Shown piece by piece: positions 14,997 through 23,186 of a stretch of DNA of 64,000 nt; within the stretch, counting starts at the first letter, position 1, and each line of letters begins with the position of its first letter. The notes beneath the pieces were generated by a model. The model worked only from the letters and a program-made list of their open reading frames with translations, ran no database searches and was not told the origin of the DNA. The position numbers and the translations under genes were made by a program. The DNA is taken from assembly GCF_001514215.1 (NCBI RefSeq), contig NZ_KQ948866.1:124001-188000 (forward strand), in the 5' to 3' direction. This DNA is from Streptomyces bungoensis. Lineage in GTDB: Bacteria; Actinomycetota; Actinomycetes; Streptomycetales; Streptomycetaceae.

Positions 14997-15482
14997 TCAG
15001 TCGAACGCGGCGGCGAACATGCCGGGCTCGTAGGAGCCGCCCCGCTGGTGCACGATCACGGCGAGCCGGTTGGCCGCGTTGATCAGGGCGACCTGGCAGA
15101 CCAGCGCGGCGACCTGGTCGTCGTCGTAGTGCTTGCGCACCAGTTCCCAGGTCTCGTCGCAGACGCCGGTGGAGGCGTCGGCGAGCCGGGTGCCCTCCTC
15201 CGCGAGCGCCAGCGCGGCCCGCTCGGCCTCGGTGAACACGGTGGACTCGCGCCAGGCGGCGACCAGGTGGAGCCGCGCCGCCGTCTCCCCGGCGGCCGCG
15301 GCCTCCTTGGTGTGCATGTCGATGCACCAGCCGCATCCGTTGATCTGGCTGGCACGCAGGGACACCAGCTCCTGCGTGGACTTCGGCAGCGGCGACTGCG
15401 CGATCACCATGCCGGTGTTCGCGAACCGCTTGGCGAACTTGGCGGCGACCTCGTTCTCGAACAGGTTGAATCGGGCGTCCAT
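14997..15482 (-). CDS. AhpD/carboxymuconolactone decarboxylase-family protein
   Basis: A 161-residue protein of the CMD/AhpD fold. The redox motif is INGCGWCIDMHTKEA (CxxC with H two residues further on), preceded by TQELVSLRASQ and followed by a helical C-terminus (QVALINAANRLAVIVHQRGG). Such proteins are peroxidase-like and use the Cys pair. ATG 15482 has GAGGAC upstream. It is divergent from an ECF41 sigma factor; genes of this family are the known usual partners and targets of ECF41 sigma factors, so control by that sigma is likely. Confidence 0.92.
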   Translation of the reverse strand: MDARFNLFENEVAAKFAKRFANTGMVIAQSPLPKSTQELVSLRASQINGCGWCIDMHTKEAAAAGETAARLHLVAAWRESTVFTEAERAALALAEEGTRLADASTGVCDETWELVRKHYDDDQVAALVCQVALINAANRLAVIVHQRGGSYEPGMFAAAFD

Positions 15483-15597
15483 GATGTCGTCCTCACTCGT
15501 GGTGGCGCGGTGCGGTGGTGCGCCGGCCGACCACAGGACGCCGACGGCGCGCCCCGCGTGACGGGACGGGAAAGTGACCTGCGCCACCGCCGCCGGA

Positions 15598-15624
15598 TGT
15601 CACACCTCGGGGCCGCCCGGCGTC
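15598..15624 (+). promoter_or_regulatory. ECF41-type promoter TGTCACA-N16-CGTC
   Basis: TGTCACA at 15598-15604 and CGTC at 15621-15624, 16 nt apart, match the promoter signature known for ECF41 sigma factors. It reads toward the sigma factor gene at 15678, so autoregulation is likely. No equally good copy faces the AhpD-like gene. Confidence 0.7.
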
Positions 15625-15677
15625 CTGTGTGCGTGACAGCGTCGAGAACGTCGGGAACGGGCAGGCGGGAGCAGCCG

Positions 15678-16592
15678 GTGAAGAGCGAGCACAGCGAGCA
15701 CGCGCAGGAGGGCACCGACCCCGCCACGGAGGCGTTCGTCGCCCACCGGAACCTGCTGTTCACCGTCGCCTACGAGATGCTCGGCTCGGCCGCCGACGCG
15801 GAGGACGTCCTGCAGGAGACCTGGCTGCGCTGGGCGGGCGTGGACCACGCCGCGGTGCGCGAGCCGCGCGCCTACCTGGTCCGGATCACCACCCGCCAGG
15901 CGCTGACCCGGCTGCGTACGCTTGGCCGCCGCAAGGAGTCCTACGTCGGCGCCTGGCTGCCCGCGCCGCTGCTCACCGCCCCCGACGTGGCCGAGGACGT
16001 CGAACTGGCCGACAGCGTCTCGATGGCGATGCTGCTGGTGCTGGAGACGCTCACGCCGACCGAGCGGGCGGTGTTCGTGCTGCGCGAGGTGTTCGACCTC
16101 GGCTACGACGAGATCGCCGAGGCCGTCGGCAAGAGCCCGGCCGCCGTCCGCCAGACCGCCCACCGCGCACGCGCCCACGTGGCCGCACGCCGGCCGCGCG
16201 GATCCGTGACTCCGGCCGAGACCCGCGACGCCCTCGACGCGTTCCAGCGGGCCGTCGAGACCGGCGACCTCCAGAGCCTGCTCGACATCCTCGCGCCCGA
16301 CGTCGTCCTGATCGGCGACGGCGGCGGCGTCAAGCAGGCCGTCCTGCGCCCCATCAGGGGCGCCGACAAGGTGGCCCGCCTGCTGCTCGCCGGCATCCTC
16401 AAGGTCGAGGCCACGGCCGCCCTGCACCCGACCCACGTCAACGGCCACCCGGCCCTGGCACTCCACCTCGACGACGAACTCGACGCCGTCCTGGCGGCCC
16501 GCATCGACGACGGCCGCATCACCGGCCTGTACGCCGTCCGCAACCCCGAGAAGCTGTCCCACATGGACCGGGAGACGGCTCTGCGGCGCTGA
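15678..16592 (+). CDS. sigJ: ECF41-family sigma factor (SigJ-like) with C-terminal SnoaL-like domain
   Basis: A 304-residue protein. Sigma region 2 (AFVAHRNLLFTVAYEMLGSA, then ADAEDVLQETWLRW) covers residues ~15-75, and sigma region 4 (LTPTERAVFVLREVFDLGY, then DEIAEAVGKSPAAVRQ) ~110-165. The extension from ~180 has a SnoaL-like fold (DALDAFQRAVETGDLQSLL ... DVVLIGDGGG). In ECF41 factors this extension replaces an anti-sigma factor and tunes activity. GTG 15678 follows GGGAG. Divergent from its probable target, the AhpD-like gene. Confidence 0.93.
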   Translation: MKSEHSEHAQEGTDPATEAFVAHRNLLFTVAYEMLGSAADAEDVLQETWLRWAGVDHAAVREPRAYLVRITTRQALTRLRTLGRRKESYVGAWLPAPLLTAPDVAEDVELADSVSMAMLLVLETLTPTERAVFVLREVFDLGYDEIAEAVGKSPAAVRQTAHRARAHVAARRPRGSVTPAETRDALDAFQRAVETGDLQSLLDILAPDVVLIGDGGGVKQAVLRPIRGADKVARLLLAGILKVEATAALHPTHVNGHPALALHLDDELDAVLAARIDDGRITGLYAVRNPEKLSHMDRETALRR

Positions 16593-16620
16593 GGGCCGGC
16601 GCCGGCGGACGCCGGAACGG

Positions 16621-17670
16621 TCACGCCGAGCGCTTGCGGGACGCCGTCTTCTTCGCCGGGGTCTTCTTGGCGGGGGTCTTCGCCGTGGAAGCCGTGGACC
16701 TCGACGTGGATGTCGCCGTGGTCGTCTTCTTGGCCGGCTGGGCCGTCCTGGACGTCGGCTTCCTCGCGGCCGGGGTCTTCTTCGCCGGGGTCTTCTTCGC
16801 CGTCGTGGACGTGGACTTCTTGCCGCCCGTCTGCTTGGGGGCCGGGCGGCCGGCGGTGAGGGGGGTGACCTCGGCGTGTTCGGCCGGTTCCGCGCCGCGG
16901 GACTCGCGGGCCTCGCGCACGCTCTTCTCCAGGGCCGCCATCAGGTCCAGCACCTTGCCGCCGGTGGCGGGCTCGGGGGCCTCGGGCGGGACCTCGCCGG
17001 CCGCCTTCGCCGCGATGACCTCCTCGAGGGCCTCGCGGTACTCGTCGTGCAGGTCCTCGAGGTCGACCTCGCCGAGGGTGTCCATCAGGGCGTCCGCGAG
17101 GTCCAGTTCCTTGTCGCGCACGGTGACGTGGGCGTCGGGGGCGACGCCCTCGGGGGCGCGGACCTCGTCCGGCCAGAGCAGGCCGTGCATGGCGATCGCG
17201 TCGCCGACCACGCGCAGCATGCCCAGGCGCTCGCGGCCGCGCAGCGCGTACTTGGCGATGGCGACCTTGTTGCTGCGCTTCAGGGCCTCGCGCAGCAGGG
17301 TGTACGGCTTGGCGGCGGGGGCTCCGCTCGCGGCGAGGTAGTAGGCGGCGTCCATCTGGAGCGGGTCGATCCGGTCGGCCGGCACGAAGGCGACGATGTC
17401 GATGGTGCGGGCGGTCGGGAGGGGGAGGTGGGACAGGTCCTCGTCGGTGATCGGGATCATCGTGCCGTCCGCGTCCTCGTACGCCTTGCCGATCTCCGCC
17501 TGGGTGACCTCGCGCTCCTCCAGTTCGCACACCTTGCGGTAGCGGATGCGGCCGTTGTCCTCGGTGTGGACCTGGCGGAAGGAGATCGAGTGGCTCTCGG
17601 TGGCGTTCACCAGCTTGATCGGGATGCTGACGAGGCCGAAGGAGATGGCGCCGTTCCAGATGGATCGCAC
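16621..17670 (-). CDS. ku: Ku, DNA-end-binding protein of bacterial NHEJ
   Basis: A 349-residue protein. The Ku core runs from RSIWNGAISFGLVSIPIKL to about residue 250, with VCELEEREVTQAEIGK and HGLLWPDEVRAP. The C-terminal ~90 residues are a Lys/Ala/Pro/Thr repeat tail (KKTPAKKTPA) like histone H1, typical of actinobacterial Ku, which probably binds DNA or recruits LigD. I chose GTG 17670 since Ku proteins begin (M)RSIWNG; GTG 17679 is also in frame. Divergent from a LigD-type polymerase at 17762, so the two form an NHEJ pair. Confidence 0.96.
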   Translation of the reverse strand: MRSIWNGAISFGLVSIPIKLVNATESHSISFRQVHTEDNGRIRYRKVCELEEREVTQAEIGKAYEDADGTMIPITDEDLSHLPLPTARTIDIVAFVPADRIDPLQMDAAYYLAASGAPAAKPYTLLREALKRSNKVAIAKYALRGRERLGMLRVVGDAIAMHGLLWPDEVRAPEGVAPDAHVTVRDKELDLADALMDTLGEVDLEDLHDEYREALEEVIAAKAAGEVPPEAPEPATGGKVLDLMAALEKSVREARESRGAEPAEHAEVTPLTAGRPAPKQTGGKKSTSTTAKKTPAKKTPAARKPTSRTAQPAKKTTTATSTSRSTASTAKTPAKKTPAKKTASRKRSA

Positions 17671-17761
17671 GTGCCGCACCCTTCCTTCCGATTCGTGTCG
17701 CGTTCGCGTTCGCCTTCGTGCCCATGGTGTTACGTCATGGTTTGTCTGGAATCGTCATCTT

Positions 17762-18649
17762 ATGACGCCTATCACGGAGGTGGAGGGGCGGCGGGTCGCG
17801 CTCAGCAACCTGCGCAAGGTGCTGTATCCGCGGACCGGCTTCACCAAGGGGGAGCTGCTGCACTACTACGCGACCGCCGCCGGGGTGCTGCTGCCGCATC
17901 TGCGGGACCGGGCCGTGTCCTTCCTGCGGTACCCGGACGGCCCGGACGGGCAGCTGTTCTTCACCAAGAACGTGCCGCCCGGTACCCCCGACTGGGTCAC
18001 GACCGCCGAGGTGCCCCGCTCGTCGTCCGAGGAGCCCGCCCGGCAGGTCCTGGTGCAGGACCTGCCGAGCCTGGTGTGGGCGGCGAACCTCGTCACCGAG
18101 TTCCACACGCACCAGTGGCTCGTGCAGACACCGGACGAGGCCGACCGGCTGGTCCTCGACCTCGACCCCGGGTCGCCCGCGACGATCGTCCACTGCTGCG
18201 AGGTCGCGCTGTGGCTGCGGGAGCGGCTCGCGGCGGACGGGATCGAGGCGTACGCCAAGACGGCCGGGTCGAAGGGGCTGCACCTGCTGGCCGCCGTGCG
18301 CGGCGGTTCCCCGGAGCGGACCAGCGCGTACGCGAAGGAGCTGGCGGTGGAGGCGGAGCGGGCGATGCCGGGGCTGGTGACGCACCGGATGACGAAGAGC
18401 CTGCGGCCGGGAAAGGTGTTCGTGGACTGGAGCCAGAACGCCGGGCGCAAGACGACGGCCGCGCCGTACACGCTGCGGGCGCGGCCGCTCCCGCTGGTGT
18501 CGGCGCCCGTGACCTGGGAGGAGGTCGCGCAGTGCGGTACGCCGGAGCAGCTGGAGTTCGTCGCGGAGGACGTGGCGTCCCGGGTGCGGGACCACGGGGA
18601 CCTGATGGCGGGGCTGCTGGACGCGGAGAGGGCGGCCGCGCTGCCCTGA
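17762..18649 (+). CDS. ligD: LigD-type NHEJ polymerase (primase-like domain only)
   Basis: A 295-residue protein made only of the LigD polymerase domain: VALSNLRKVLYPRTGFTKGE at the start, DRLVLDLDPGSPATI with catalytic DLD, GSKGLHLL and FVDWSQNAGRKTTAAPY. No ligase or phosphoesterase domain is attached, so a separate ATP-dependent ligase is needed for end joining. It lies 91 bp from divergent ku. ATG 17762 has only weak ribosome-site match (GGAA), so translation may be near-leaderless. Confidence 0.93.
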   Translation: MTPITEVEGRRVALSNLRKVLYPRTGFTKGELLHYYATAAGVLLPHLRDRAVSFLRYPDGPDGQLFFTKNVPPGTPDWVTTAEVPRSSSEEPARQVLVQDLPSLVWAANLVTEFHTHQWLVQTPDEADRLVLDLDPGSPATIVHCCEVALWLRERLAADGIEAYAKTAGSKGLHLLAAVRGGSPERTSAYAKELAVEAERAMPGLVTHRMTKSLRPGKVFVDWSQNAGRKTTAAPYTLRARPLPLVSAPVTWEEVAQCGTPEQLEFVAEDVASRVRDHGDLMAGLLDAERAAALP

Positions 18650-18661
18650 GGGCTCAGCGGC

Positions 18662-19465
18662 TCACACCCTCTCCCAGGTCCCGCGGTCCCGCGCCATCGC
18701 GTGCAGCGCCTCCACGTCCGCCGGCTTCAGCACGCCGCCCGGCCGGGTCAGGGAGGGCAGGTCAGGGTCGGCGAGGACGCGGACGCCCCGCGGCGCGGCG
18801 GTGACGCGTACGTCCGCCGGGGCGACCAGGGCCAGCACCGGGCGGACCTCGGCCGTCAGGGCGTAGGAGGCCCGGTCGGCGTCCGCGCGCAGGCCCCGCA
18901 GCAGCGGCTCGGGGGCGTGGCGGCCCACGGTGACCGCCGGGTCGGCGACCAGGACCCGCTGCTTGCGGGCGTACACGGCGTGGACGGCGTACAGGCCGCC
19001 GGGGCCGATGAGCAGGTGGTGGATGCGGGCGCCCCCGGGCAGCGGCAGGGAGTGCAGGGTGCGCCAGCCGGCGCCCTCCAGCCGGTCCAGGGCCTCGCCG
19101 ACGGCCTGCTCGGCGGCCAGGGCGCGCCGGCGCGGGTCGGGGCGGAGCCGGCGGGCCGGGCCGGGGTCCCGTTCCAGGGCGACGAGGAGGGCCTCGCCGG
19201 GGCGGTTGGGCGCGAGGTCGTCGTCCGGGTGGAGGGTCAGCCGGGCCAGGTCGGCGGCGGTCGGGACGGGGGGCGGGCCCACGGTCACCGGGCCGGTCAG
19301 GAACGGCCGCAGGGCGTCCAGCACGCCCTCCCGGTCGGTCTCGGAGAGCAGGTTGACGCGGCCCGCGTCGCGGTCGTACCAGGCGACGTTCCCTCCGTCC
19401 GGGCCGCAGACGTACAGCCGTTCGTGGCCGTTCCTCCAGTCCGGCACCACGCGCAGTCCGTTCAT
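18662..19465 (-). CDS. NERD (nuclease-related) domain protein
   Basis: A 267-residue protein. Residues ~125-240 resemble a NERD domain: AAEQAVGEALDRLEGAGWRT, then LPLPGGARIHHLLIGPGGLY, VHAVYARKQRVLVAD and VRPVLALVAPADVRVTAAPR. NERD proteins have a restriction-endonuclease-like core of unknown cellular role. The N-terminal part starts MNGLRVVPDWRNGHERLYV. It lies downstream of, and convergent with, the LigD-type polymerase (12 bp between stops), so a loose link with DNA repair is possible but unproven. Confidence 0.8.
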   Translation of the reverse strand: MNGLRVVPDWRNGHERLYVCGPDGGNVAWYDRDAGRVNLLSETDREGVLDALRPFLTGPVTVGPPPVPTAADLARLTLHPDDDLAPNRPGEALLVALERDPGPARRLRPDPRRRALAAEQAVGEALDRLEGAGWRTLHSLPLPGGARIHHLLIGPGGLYAVHAVYARKQRVLVADPAVTVGRHAPEPLLRGLRADADRASYALTAEVRPVLALVAPADVRVTAAPRGVRVLADPDLPSLTRPGGVLKPADVEALHAMARDRGTWERV

Positions 19466-19653
19466 GCGCCATCACCCCTCGACCATGGGAACAGGCAGGG
19501 CGCTCCCACGGCAAGAAGCAGGGTGAGTAGCCTCTCCCCCAGCGGAGGCCCGAGTGCGCAAAAAGGACTTCCCTACGAATTGCGCATAGGGTGTACGCGC
19601 CCGTGACCAGCCCCTGCCCAGCACCAGTCCCTTCCCCCGGTCCCAGGAGTTCC

Positions 19654-20415
19654 GTGCCAGCCCGTCGCCCCGCGCGCACCGCCCTCGCCGCGGCCGCCGT
19701 CGCCCTGCTGTCGGTGACGGTGGCGGCCTGCGGGGACCAGGGGGACCTGCGGGGCGCCGGGGAGACACCGACCGCCGTCAGCCCGGCGCGCCTGTGGCCC
19801 GACCTGCGGCCGGCGTCGAGCCCGGCCTACCCCTACGACGTGGCGACCCGGGAGACCGTCAAGGGCGTCACGGTGCCCGGCGACGACATCCGCAGGGTGG
19901 CGCCGGTGGACGTGGCCGAGGCGGAGTTCGCCGCACACCCGGAGGACTACGGGTCGAAGGGGGCGTACCACGCGACCGTGGAGCGCACGAGGCAGTGCGT
20001 CCCGGGCGGCGACGCGGCGCGGTGCCCGCTGCTGAAGGCCTACTACCGGGACCTGACCGGGGACGGCCGGCCCGACCTGACCCTGGGTTTCCGGCTGTAC
20101 CCGACCAATCAGACGGCGGTACGGGTGTACACGGTCGAGCGCCACCGGCTGGTGCAGGTGCTGGCCGACAACGACGCGATCATCGGGGTGGAGCTGGCCG
20201 GGCGGGCGCTGATCGAGCGCTCTCCGGCGGGGATCTCCGGCTACGAGTACCGCACCACGTGGACCTGGGACGCGGACCAGCGGGCCATGGTGTTCTCCCG
20301 GGACGAGTTCCTGCGCACCGGCCGGGGGCGGCACAGCCACCCGACGAACAAGCCGTCCGCCGGTTCCGGCTCCCCGTCCCCGGCCTCCCCGTCGCCGTCC
20401 GCGAGCGGCCGATGA
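19654..20415 (+). CDS. Putative lipoprotein upstream of a sensor kinase
   Basis: A 253-residue secreted lipoprotein. The signal peptide MPARRPARTALAAAAVALL ends in lipobox SVTVAAC, with Cys followed by GDQG. The mature part has no known domain; it includes YYRDLTGDGRPDLTLGFRLY, which resembles an FG-GAP/VCBS-like calcium-binding strand (DxTGDGRPD), and ends in a Ser/Pro-rich tail. GTG 19654 follows AGGAG. Its stop overlaps the start of the kinase (ATGA), so the pair is coupled and the lipoprotein may serve as an extracytoplasmic sensor or modulator. Confidence 0.8.
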   Translation: MPARRPARTALAAAAVALLSVTVAACGDQGDLRGAGETPTAVSPARLWPDLRPASSPAYPYDVATRETVKGVTVPGDDIRRVAPVDVAEAEFAAHPEDYGSKGAYHATVERTRQCVPGGDAARCPLLKAYYRDLTGDGRPDLTLGFRLYPTNQTAVRVYTVERHRLVQVLADNDAIIGVELAGRALIERSPAGISGYEYRTTWTWDADQRAMVFSRDEFLRTGRGRHSHPTNKPSAGSGSPSPASPSPSASGR

Positions 20416-21659
20416 GGCTCGCGTGGCCCCAGTGGGCCGGGACCCTCGCCGTCAAGGCCTCCGCGTTCCTCATCGTGATGAGCTGTGCGCTGGCCGCGCT
20501 GCTCGGCGTCCTGGTGCACGTGTCGGTCACCGACCAGACCGTCGGCCAGGCCCGGAGCCTCGCGCTGTCCCGGCTGCGGGACGCGACGCGGGAATACGAG
20601 GCCGGGGACGCGCTCATGCCGGGCGCCGGGCTGGATCCGCCGGGGCTGCCGGCGCCGCTGCGGAGGCTGGCGCTGTCCGGGGACCGCGGCACGATGGTGG
20701 ACGGGCACCAGGGGCGGCCGACCATGTGGGCGGCGGGCCCGGCCGCCGGCCACCGGGCGCTCGCGGTGCAGGTCGACTACTCGCAGCAGTCCCGGACGAT
20801 CGAGGGGCTCGACCGCTCCATCGTGTGGTCCTCGGCCCTGGCGATCGGGGCCACGGTGCTGGTCGGCGCGTTCGCGGTGACCCGGGTGACGAGACGGCTG
20901 CACGCCACCGCGCGGGTGGCCCGGCGGATCAGCGCCGGCGATCTGGACGCCCGGGTGGACGACCCCCGGGCCAAGGACCCCTCGCGCCCGCAGGACGAGG
21001 TGGCCGCGGTGGCGGTCGCGCTGGACTCCATGGCGTCGAGCCTGCAGGGCAAGCTGCTGAGCGAGCAGCGGTTCACCGCGGACGTCGCCCACGAGCTGCG
21101 CACCCCGCTGACCGGGCTGCACGCGGCGGCCGAGCTGCTGCCGCCGGGCCGGCCGACCGAGCTGGTCCGGGACCGGGTGGCGGCGCTGCGCACGCTGACC
21201 GAGGACCTGCTGGAGATCTCCCGGCTGGACACCGGCCGGGAGAAGCTGGAGGCCGACACCGAGGAGCTGGGCGCGCTGGCCCGGCGGGTGGTGCGGGCCT
21301 CGGGCACCGACACCGAGGTGCGGATCGTCCGGGACGCCCGGGTGGAGACCGACCGGCGGCGGCTGGAGCGGGTGCTGGGCAACCTGGTGGCCAACGCGCA
21401 CAAGCACGGGGCGCCTCCGGTGGTGCTGACGGTGGACGGGCCCGTGGTGACCGTGCGCGACCACGGCGCCGGTTTCCCGGAGTACCTGCTGGCGCACGGG
21501 CCGCAGCGGTTCCGCACCGAGGGCGGGGCGAAGGGGCACGGGCTGGGGCTGACGATCGCGCTGGGGCAGGCGGAGGTGCTGGGCGCTCGGCTGGCGTTCG
21601 GCAACGCGGTGGGGGGCGGGGCCGTGGCGGTGCTGAGGTTGGGCGAGGAGTCGCGGTAG
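20412..21659 (+). CDS. Sensor histidine kinase without adjacent response regulator
   Basis: A 415-residue kinase. TM1 is ASAFLIVMSCALAALLGVLV; a short extracytoplasmic domain follows; TM2 is SALAIGATVLVGAFAV; then HAMP (RRISAGDLDARVDDP), HisKA with the phospho-acceptor in FTADVAHELRTPLTGL, and HATPase_c with NLVANAHKHG, DHGAGFP and KGHGLGLTIAL. The partner regulator is not encoded next to it: the upstream neighbour is a lipoprotein and the downstream ones are FtsW/RodA and a PBP. Inference: it monitors the cell envelope. Confidence 0.92.
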   Translation: MRLAWPQWAGTLAVKASAFLIVMSCALAALLGVLVHVSVTDQTVGQARSLALSRLRDATREYEAGDALMPGAGLDPPGLPAPLRRLALSGDRGTMVDGHQGRPTMWAAGPAAGHRALAVQVDYSQQSRTIEGLDRSIVWSSALAIGATVLVGAFAVTRVTRRLHATARVARRISAGDLDARVDDPRAKDPSRPQDEVAAVAVALDSMASSLQGKLLSEQRFTADVAHELRTPLTGLHAAAELLPPGRPTELVRDRVAALRTLTEDLLEISRLDTGREKLEADTEELGALARRVVRASGTDTEVRIVRDARVETDRRRLERVLGNLVANAHKHGAPPVVLTVDGPVVTVRDHGAGFPEYLLAHGPQRFRTEGGAKGHGLGLTIALGQAEVLGARLAFGNAVGGGAVAVLRLGEESR

Positions 21660-21690
21660 GGCTCGGGGGTGCGCGTCGCTCCTCGGGCTG

Positions 21691-21760
21691 CGGGTCGGCT
21701 GTGGCTGGTCGCGCAGTCCCCCGCGCCCCTGGGCGCTGCGCGCCCGGGCCCCCGGGGCGC
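21691..21760. repeat. Streptomyces intergenic repeat-like sequence
   Basis: The stretch GGCTGGTCGCGCAGTCCCCC followed by GCGCCCCTGGGCGC closely resembles the short GC-rich element scattered through Streptomyces intergenic regions (typically ...TGGTCGCGCAGTTCCCCGCG...). It is followed by GC palindromes (GCGCGCCCGGGC) that may act as a terminator after the kinase gene. Identification is from memory of the consensus. Confidence 0.5.
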
Positions 21761-21799
21761 CTGCCCGGTCCTTCTGTCGTATTTCGGTAGGTTCCGGAT

Positions 21800-23161
21800 A
21801 TGACCAAGGCCGGAACCGCCGTGCTGGCGCCGCAGGCAGTCGGGGGCGTCGTGCGGCTGCCGCGGCGTCGTGGTGTCGAGCTCGCGCTGATCGTGGTGGC
21901 CGTCCTGCTGTCCGTGTACGGCTACTGCGCCGTCGGTCTGGCGCGGACCGGGACGGTGCCGCCGGGGGCCGCCGGGTACGGGGCCGGGCTCGGGGTGCTG
22001 GCCCTCCTGGCGCACCTGGCGGTGCGGATCCGGGCGCCGTACGCCGATCCGCTGCCCCTGCCCATCGGGGTGCTGCTCAACGGGCTCGGTCTGGTGCTGA
22101 TCTACCGGCTGGACCTGGAGACGCCGGGCGACCGGGCGGCGCCGGCCCAGCTGGTGTGGTCCACGCTCGGGGTGGGGCTGTTCATCGTGGTCGTCTTCCT
22201 GCTGCGCGACCACCGGGTGCTGCAGCGGTACTCCTACGTCTGTGTGGTCGGGGCGCTCGCGTTCCTGCTGCTGCCGATCCTCTTCCCGGCGGTCAACGGC
22301 GCCCGGATCTGGATCCGGGTCGCCGGGTTCTCCATCCAGCCGGGCGAGTTCGCGAAGGTGCTGCTCGCGGTGTTCTTCGCCGCGTACCTGGCGGACAAGC
22401 GCAACGCGCTGGCGTACGCGGGCCGCCGGGTGTGGCGGATGCAGCTCCCGACGGGGCGGGTGCTCGGGCCGATCGTGGCGATCTGGCTGATGAGTGTCGG
22501 GGTGCTCGTCCTAGAGCGCGACCTCGGCACCTCGCTGCTGTTCTTCGGGCAGTTCGTGGTGCTGCTGTACGTCGCCACCGGGCGCACCGGCTGGATCGCG
22601 GTGGGGCTGCTGCTGGCCGTGCTGGGCGCGGTGGCCGTCGGCCGGCTCGAGCCGCACGTGGGCGGGCGGATCGCGGACTGGCTGCACCCGTTCGCCACCA
22701 TCGAGGCGGGGCGGGGCCCCAACCAGCTCTCGCAGTCGCTGTTCGCCTTCGCGGCGGGCGGGATCCTCGGCACCGGGCTGGGCCTCGGGCACTCCATCCT
22801 CATCGGCTTCGCCGCCAAGTCGGACTTCATCCTGGCGACGGCCGGAGAGGAACTTGGCCTGGCCGGGCTGGCCGGGATCATCCTGCTGTACGCCCTGCTG
22901 GTGGAGCGCGGCTACCGGGCGGGGCTCGCGCTGCGCGAGCCCTTCGGGCGGCTCCTCGCGGTGGGGCTCGCCTCGATCCTGGCGCTGCAGGTGTTCGTCA
23001 TCGCGGGCGGGGTCACCGGGCTGATCCCGCTGACCGGCCTGGCCATGCCGTTCCTCGCCCAGGGAGGCTCCTCGGTCGTCACGAACTGGGCGATCGTGGC
23101 GCTGCTGATCCGGGTGAGCCACTCGGCCCGCCGCCAGTACGACGGCCAGGAGGCGATGTGA
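21800..23161 (+). CDS. FtsW/RodA/SpoVE-family SEDS protein
   Basis: A 453-residue polytopic protein with about 12 membrane segments. SEDS hallmarks include FPAVNGARIWIRVAGFSIQPGEFAKVLL (residues ~165-195), RDLGTSLLFFG, FAAKSDFILATAGEELGL and GLAMPFLAQGGSSVV. SEDS proteins polymerise peptidoglycan glycan chains from lipid II and work with a class B PBP, here encoded 25 bp downstream. The pair is paralogous to rodA-pbpA but lacks an adjacent Ser/Thr kinase, and probably serves growth- or sporulation-specific wall synthesis. Confidence 0.95.
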   Translation: MTKAGTAVLAPQAVGGVVRLPRRRGVELALIVVAVLLSVYGYCAVGLARTGTVPPGAAGYGAGLGVLALLAHLAVRIRAPYADPLPLPIGVLLNGLGLVLIYRLDLETPGDRAAPAQLVWSTLGVGLFIVVVFLLRDHRVLQRYSYVCVVGALAFLLLPILFPAVNGARIWIRVAGFSIQPGEFAKVLLAVFFAAYLADKRNALAYAGRRVWRMQLPTGRVLGPIVAIWLMSVGVLVLERDLGTSLLFFGQFVVLLYVATGRTGWIAVGLLLAVLGAVAVGRLEPHVGGRIADWLHPFATIEAGRGPNQLSQSLFAFAAGGILGTGLGLGHSILIGFAAKSDFILATAGEELGLAGLAGIILLYALLVERGYRAGLALREPFGRLLAVGLASILALQVFVIAGGVTGLIPLTGLAMPFLAQGGSSVVTNWAIVALLIRVSHSARRQYDGQEAM

Positions 23162-23186
23162 CCGACGGCGGCCGGCGAGGGGTCCG

